Source of the DNA: Kordiimonadaceae bacterium | GTDB taxonomy: Bacteria > Pseudomonadota > Alphaproteobacteria > Sphingomonadales > Emcibacteraceae | Assembly (NCBI GenBank): GCA_018699075.1 | Contig: JABIPV010000302.1 | Coordinates: 1-7,921 of the forward strand | DNA: 7,921 nucleotides | Reading direction: 5' to 3' | Shown here: positions 5,698 to 7,921 of the stretch, one piece after another | Numbering within the stretch: the first letter of the stretch is position 1 | Layout: every line of letters begins with the position of its first letter | Notes under the pieces: model-generated | What the model was told of the DNA's origin: nothing | What the model saw: only the letters and a program-made list of their open reading frames with translations | The model's database searches: none | Position numbers and translations under genes: made by a program

Positions 5698-5733
5698 GTC
5701 ATTCCGGCGGAGGCCGGAATCCATTCCTAGATA
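5698..5733 (-). repeat. Extragenic palindromic element, copy 2 (inverted)
   Basis: This is the exact reverse complement of copy 1 over 36 bases. Its head (TATCTAG) points away from, and its tail towards, the 50-aa gene, whose ATG is 22 bases away. The TAG of its head ends the GIY-YIG remnant's frame. Confidence 0.9.
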
Positions 5734-5846
5734 ATAACTAACCACATATGTTGCCATACGCGTTTAATTAAATCTGAAGTTACGCCAATGTAAAGCGTAC
5801 CATTCTTTTCCGATGCCATGATATATACGGTTGGTGATTTATTCAT
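5727..5846 (-). pseudogene. GIY-YIG nuclease, N-terminal remnant
   Basis: The 39-codon frame starts MNKSPTVYIMASEKNGT and continues LYIGVTSDLIKRVWQH. This is the first third of small (about 90-residue) GIY-YIG endonuclease-like proteins, with the VYI and YIG strands and the conserved Arg29. After His33 similarity stops; six unrelated residues follow and the frame ends at the TAG supplied by repeat copy 2. The rest of the domain, including the metal-binding glutamate, is absent from the 50 bases between the break and the next gene. No ribosome site precedes the ATG at 5846. The remnant is almost certainly non-functional, and its break point at the repeat suggests insertion or repeat-mediated deletion. 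Confidence 0.8.
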
Positions 5847-5885
5847 TTAAGTAAACTGCCATATATTAACTCATAAGCAAATTTT

Positions 5886-5921
5886 TATTTAGGAATGGAT
5901 TCCGGCCTCCGCCGGAATGAC
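5886..5921 (+). repeat. Extragenic palindromic element, copy 3
   Basis: This 36-base copy has the same orientation as copy 1, differing only at its fourth base (TATTTAGG instead of TATCTAGG). The same 8-bp hairpin core is present. It lies upstream of the GIY-YIG remnant and 22 bases before the TTGACA at 5943. Confidence 0.9.
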
Positions 5922-5942
5922 GAATTTGTTTTATGGTAATTA

Positions 5943-5971
5943 TTGACATATTAATCTTTTGCCCTTAAAAA
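5943..5971 (+). promoter_or_regulatory. Possible promoter for the ACT-like gene
   Basis: A consensus -35 TTGACA (5943-5948) is followed after 17 bases by a weak -10 TAAAAA (5966-5971). Transcription would start near 5978, giving a 5' leader of about 137 bases that contains the leader peptide and hairpin at 6003-6063. It is the only full -35 match in this gap. Confidence 0.4.
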
Positions 5972-6002
5972 TAAATTTATGAAAACAAATACCTCACTAC
6001 GA

Positions 6003-6038
6003 ATGCGAATGTTACGAATTATCACCCCGGCTCTTTAG
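6003..6038 (+). CDS. Possible 11-codon leader peptide
   Basis: ATG at 6003 opens the short frame MRMLRIITPAL, and its TAG (6036-6038) falls in the loop of a GC-rich hairpin. Position, length and the overlap of stop and hairpin are those of transcription-attenuation leader peptides. It has adjacent Ile codons and two Leu codons, which would suit branched-chain amino-acid sensing but is not a long run. No Shine-Dalgarno sequence precedes it, which weakens the case. Confidence 0.3.
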   Translation: MRMLRIITPAL

Positions 6039-6063
6039 CAGGGCCGGATCTTTATTGCTTTTT
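6027..6063 (+). promoter_or_regulatory. Leader hairpin / possible attenuator
   Basis: CCGGCTC (6027-6033) pairs with GGGCCGG (6041-6047), seven pairs including one G-U, around a 7-base loop. A T-rich but interrupted tract follows (6049-6063). An alternative small hairpin, ATTGC (6054-6058) with GCAAT (6065-6069), overlaps the T-rich tract. This could be a conditional terminator before the ACT-like gene. It may also simply be a weak terminator for leftward-entering + transcripts; nothing + stranded lies between it and 5445. Confidence 0.4.
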
Positions 6064-6114
6064 GGCAATTTCCAAATTCATACATTTATTTTCGTTTTAA
6101 GAGGAGTGCGTAAA

Positions 6115-6414
6115 ATGGTTACGCCAACTGAATTTTCATCTTCATCAACAGTACAGTATTTAATATCAGCCGACGTCCACCCGTGTACGGCTTCACGTGT
6201 TTTAGATTTATTTGCCCTACGCGGCATCACACCTGAACACATAAAAGTCAGTCAATATAAGAAAACACCGCTTATCCGTGAAAGCTTATGTATAGATATC
6301 CGTGTATCTGGCCTGACTTCCCATGAACAGGACGTTATATTGCAAAAAATATCAGCACAAATCTGTGTGCAAAATGTACGTATAGAGACTATTTTTAAAA
6401 GAATTGCGGCATAA
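6115..6414 (+). CDS. Small ACT-like domain protein, 99 aa
   Basis: The product resembles a single ACT-type ligand-binding domain: a first strand (VQYLISADV, residues 13-21), then PCTASRVLDLFALRGITPEHIKV (23-45), then a strand SLCIDIRVSGL (57-67), a helix (70-80) and a last strand with VQNVRIETIF. The 'ASRVLDLFALRGI' helix is like the small regulatory subunit of acetolactate synthase (IlvH/IlvM) and similar amino-acid sensors, so a stand-alone regulatory role is plausible; it has no catalytic partner in the window. The first strand lacks the usual D-x-x-G before the helix (VHPCTASR instead), so the assignment is tentative. The ATG at 6115 has GAGGAG eight bases upstream; the TTG at 6055 is ignored. 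The leader with hairpin upstream suggests attenuation control. It ends 3 bases from the convergent sulfatase. Confidence 0.65.
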   Translation: MVTPTEFSSSSTVQYLISADVHPCTASRVLDLFALRGITPEHIKVSQYKKTPLIRESLCIDIRVSGLTSHEQDVILQKISAQICVQNVRIETIFKRIAA

Positions 6415-6417
6415 GCC

Positions 6418-7908
6418 TCACGGCCTCCAAGGAACTTTACCGTCTTTTTCCCGGAGGAATTGGGCGTCAACTTCTTTGTACCAATTGAGTAATAGTGACC
6501 TTAGTTCTTGAGTTTTTTCGGGCATGTTCTGCGCTATATCCCTGTGCTCACCCGGATCATTGGACAGGTCGTAAAGATGATAACGTCCATCTTCCAATCG
6601 TTGAATCAGCTTATATTGCCCCAATCTTACGGCAGATGCCGGCATTCCGCCTTGATTACCATAATGGGGATAATGCCAATATAACGGTTCTTCGGTTCGT
6701 TCAACTTCCCCTTTGATTTTTGAAACGAGGCTATTTCCGTCAACGTCACCTGCCTCAATGCCTGCAATTTCCATGATAGTTGGAAAGATATCAAGCCCAG
6801 AAACGGCGGCAGGATTGGTATAAGCTTCTTTTCCATTGTTAGGCCAGCGCACAATGAATGGCACCCGAATGCCGCCTTCATACATCCATCCTTTGCCCCC
6901 TCTATAAGGCATATTGCTTGTGGGCGATCCTTCGGAAGTTGAAAGACCACCATTGTCGGAGGTGAAAAATACCATCGTATTATCAGCAAGTCCTGACACT
7001 TCCAATTGATCAAGTACCCTACCAACATTCAAATCCATATGTTCCACCATCGCCGCGTAGGTTGAATGATTCTGATTTTGACGAGTCATTCGCGCTTCTT
7101 CTCGTGGCCAGGCCTGTTCTTCTTCAATAAAAATTCCTTTTAAGCCTGCTTTTTGCTTTAAGGTTTCATATTTTTCAATGGTTTCTTTTGGCGCATTTAA
7201 GGGCGTATGAACCGTATAATATGATAGCACCATTAAAAACGGATCATCAGTTTTACTATAACCATCAAGAAGTTCCATTGCTTCCGTGCTTAGGCGTTCC
7301 GTTAAATATTCACCGTCCTCATTATCATCCATACGCGGGTTATTAAAGGGAGCGAAATATCCACTACCTTTTTCATCGTTAGTTCCTCTTGGTGAACCGC
7401 TCCAATATCCACCTACATTGGTATCAAATCCTTGACGTTCCGGCCAATATTGTTCTTCATGACCTAAGTGCCATTTTCCCAAAAATGCGGACTGATATCC
7501 CTGCGGTTTCAAAGCTTCAGCTAGAGTTGTTTCTGAATGTGGTAAATGATGAATATCATTTGCCCACTTAAATCTTTCGGCGCGGCCCTGCCCTTCTTCC
7601 AGCCGAAACCAGTCGGTTGCATTTAACCTCGCTGGACTTTTGCCAGTCATAATCGCCAGTCGCGCCGGACTACAAACGGGACTGGCAGAATAATTATCAC
7701 TAAACCTCACCCCTTCAGTGGCAAATTTTTCTAAATTTGGTGTCTTATAATAAGTGGTCGGATTATTAGGTGAAATATCCATCTGCCCCAAATCATCAAC
7801 AACTATAACCAGAAAGTTCCATTTCTTGTCTTCGGCGTTCGTCGCCTGTATCACAGAAACCATAGCCACTAACGACCACATCATTATTTTTGATAATTTT
7901 AAAAGCAT
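6418..7908 (-). CDS. Secreted sulfatase (formylglycine-dependent, S1 family)
   Basis: The enzyme hydrolyses sulfate esters, probably of sulfated polysaccharide or other organic sulfates, outside the cytoplasm. Residues 1-25 are a signal peptide with a probable cut after ATNA. The active site is complete: Asp38-Asp39 (VVDDLG); Cys79 in CSPAR, the C-x-P-x-R motif whose cysteine is oxidised to formylglycine; Lys145 and His147 in GKWHLG; His234 in HTPLNAP; Asp318-Asn319 in TSDNGG; and Lys339 in RGGKGW. The C-terminal part (YHLYDLSNDPGE) is normal. At 496 residues it is full length. The ATG at 7908 is preceded by GGGAA, a fair ribosome site. The substrate cannot be read from the sequence. No maturase, glycoside hydrolase or transporter gene is in the window, so the cysteine must be matured by an enzyme encoded elsewhere. 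The stop is 3 bases from the ACT-like gene, with no terminator between. Confidence 0.96.
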   Translation of the reverse strand: MLLKLSKIMMWSLVAMVSVIQATNAEDKKWNFLVIVVDDLGQMDISPNNPTTYYKTPNLEKFATEGVRFSDNYSASPVCSPARLAIMTGKSPARLNATDWFRLEEGQGRAERFKWANDIHHLPHSETTLAEALKPQGYQSAFLGKWHLGHEEQYWPERQGFDTNVGGYWSGSPRGTNDEKGSGYFAPFNNPRMDDNEDGEYLTERLSTEAMELLDGYSKTDDPFLMVLSYYTVHTPLNAPKETIEKYETLKQKAGLKGIFIEEEQAWPREEARMTRQNQNHSTYAAMVEHMDLNVGRVLDQLEVSGLADNTMVFFTSDNGGLSTSEGSPTSNMPYRGGKGWMYEGGIRVPFIVRWPNNGKEAYTNPAAVSGLDIFPTIMEIAGIEAGDVDGNSLVSKIKGEVERTEEPLYWHYPHYGNQGGMPASAVRLGQYKLIQRLEDGRYHLYDLSNDPGEHRDIAQNMPEKTQELRSLLLNWYKEVDAQFLREKDGKVPWRP

Positions 7909-7921
7909 AATATTTTTCCCA

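Noticed and set aside
5677..5757. Longer N-terminus for the 50-aa protein
   Set aside because: The extra codons translate repeat copy 2 and the GIY-YIG junction; the ATG at 5676 has its own strong ribosome site.
6055..6114. TTG start for the ACT-like protein
   Set aside because: The extra 20 residues come from leader-hairpin and T-rich DNA, and GAGGAG at 6101-6106 is correctly placed for the ATG at 6115.
5446..6114. CRISPR array from the repeated 36-base elements
   Set aside because: Three copies at irregular spacing (about 180 and 150 bases), in both orientations, with a gene and a gene remnant as spacers; no cas genes.
6627..7028. 133-codon frame in the sulfatase region, same strand, other frame
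   Set aside because: Fully inside the sulfatase gene, whose active-site residues D318, N319 and K339 are encoded there.

Overview
This window looks like the chromosome of a moderately AT-rich alphaproteobacterium, probably free-living and perhaps marine. Five things point that way: a UvrA and a TrmFO with bacterial core-gene sequence; a squalene/phytoene-synthase-family protein of the NDUFAF6 type typical of Alphaproteobacteria and mitochondria; a short relative of the PuuD membrane domain; extragenic palindromes of the kind whose false translations read 'DPRVKPEDD' and 'DSGLRRND'; and two TTAA-N7-TTAA sites resembling CtrA boxes. The taxon is inferred from this style and was not tested by a search.

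Layout. Bases 2-1294 hold the 3' part of uvrA (+). A 333-base gap follows, with a CtrA-like box and -10, an inverted repeat, a strong intrinsic terminator and an extragenic palindrome. Bases about 1628-2375 form an AT-rich accessory island on the minus strand: a 181-aa unknown protein, preceded by an overlapping open frame without a normal start codon that looks like the tail of a broken gene. trmFO (+, 2417-3808) converges on and overlaps the NDUFAF6-like gene (-, 3776-4618). A divergent control region (4619-4752) with the second CtrA-like box leads into a two-gene unit (+): a 49-aa one-helix membrane protein, then a 158-aa PuuD-like membrane protein closed by a near-perfect terminator.

Bases 5446-6114 are a low-density stretch. 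It holds three nearly identical 36-base palindromic repeats, a 50-aa membrane-anchored small protein bracketed by two of them in inverted orientation, a GIY-YIG nuclease remnant cut off at one repeat, and a promoter plus leader with an 11-codon peptide and GC-rich hairpin upstream of a 99-aa ACT-like protein (+, 6115-6414). A secreted sulfatase of the formylglycine type (-, 6418-7908) fills the rest and ends 3 bases from the ACT-like gene.

The genes do not form one pathway. uvrA (nucleotide excision repair), trmFO (tRNA m5U54) and the NDUFAF6-like gene (probable respiratory complex I assembly) are housekeeping. The sulfatase scavenges sulfate esters outside the cytoplasm. The best candidates for something undescribed are the leader/attenuator before the ACT-like gene, the small-protein plus PuuD-like pair, the promoter-to-terminator interval after uvrA (possible small RNA), and the palindrome family with its bracketed small gene and truncated GIY-YIG gene.
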